Shown piece after piece: positions 59,084 to 64,000 of a stretch of DNA of 64,000 nt. Positions within the stretch are counted from its first letter, which is position 1. The number at the start of each line of letters is the position of its first letter. The stretch spans positions 340,809 through 404,808 of the forward strand of contig NZ_PJZF01000002.1 of the NCBI RefSeq assembly GCF_002858675.1, written 5' to 3'. The translations under genes and the position numbers were made by a program. This DNA is from Chimaeribacter californicus. GTDB taxonomy: Bacteria; Pseudomonadota; Gammaproteobacteria; Enterobacterales; Enterobacteriaceae. A model generated the notes under the pieces. That model was not told where the DNA came from and ran no database searches. It saw only the letters and a list, made by a program, of their open reading frames with translations.

Positions 59084-64000
<4,917 letters not shown>

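Overview
The window is a GC-rich chromosomal segment from a member of the Enterobacterales (Gammaproteobacteria). Evidence is the set of recognisable core genes with Escherichia-type products and order (lptG-lptF / pepA-holC-valS-yjgM, rraB / argI, pyrL-pyrB-pyrI-ridA, uxaA-uxaC / exuT-exuR, yqjA-mzrA-yqjC-yqjD-yqjE-yqjK-yqjF-yqjG, yhaJ / yhaK, rnpB, rsmI / lpoA-yraN-diaA-dolP, mtgA, arcB, gltB-gltD) and of the enterobacterial sRNA ArcZ. The genus cannot be fixed from the sequence alone; the layout differs from E. coli, because genes of the argI/valS region there are joined here to genes of the exu/gltB region.

Layout: 1-5534 is an L-fucose oxidative catabolism operon (fucP-like transporter cut by the window edge, mutarotase, L-fucose dehydrogenase, L-fuconolactonase, L-fuconate dehydratase) divergent from a GntR/FCD regulator. 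5535-6657 has no gene but holds a 970-bp imperfect inverted repeat. 6658-14720 is LPS export (lptFG), pepA, holC, valS, yjgM. 14783-17093 is an RpiR regulator with bglA. 17145-18754 is rraB / argI with two ARG boxes. 18885-20585 is an orphan GH13_18 phosphorylase.

20669-27687 is the accessory hot spot. The SOS operon umuDC is split by a 1,950-bp insertion carrying an HNH nuclease toxin gene and a SMI1/KNR4-like immunity gene. The insertion is bounded by perfect 53-bp direct repeats made of the umuD end plus the umuC start, and it brings a second LexA box and a short leader ORF that rebuild an SOS-controlled, translationally coupled start for umuC. Immediately after umuC a second block (two SDR genes, a small membrane protein gene, a LysR regulator) ends at a decayed 55-bp copy of the umuC 3' end, so this side also looks like an insertion with target duplication.

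27697-30497 is tabA and the attenuated pyrimidine operon pyrL-pyrBI plus ridA. 30791-34734 is the four-gene Anbu (ancestral proteasome-like) operon. 34731-41191 is ygjV and the hexuronate regulon. 41553-46077 is the yqj cluster; 46112-47825 is yhaJ/yhaK; rnpB (48036-48414, minus) has its -10 box overlapping the rsmI stop codon. 49372-53100 is lpoA-yraN-diaA-dolP. 53310-58392 is mtgA, a strongly diverged AT-rich elbB-like gene lacking the expected cysteine, arcZ, arcB and yhcC. The window ends with gltB and the first 148 codons of gltD.

The strongest candidate for something undescribed is the toxin-immunity islet inside umuDC, which places a nuclease toxin pair downstream of a LexA-controlled gene while umuC keeps its own SOS control.
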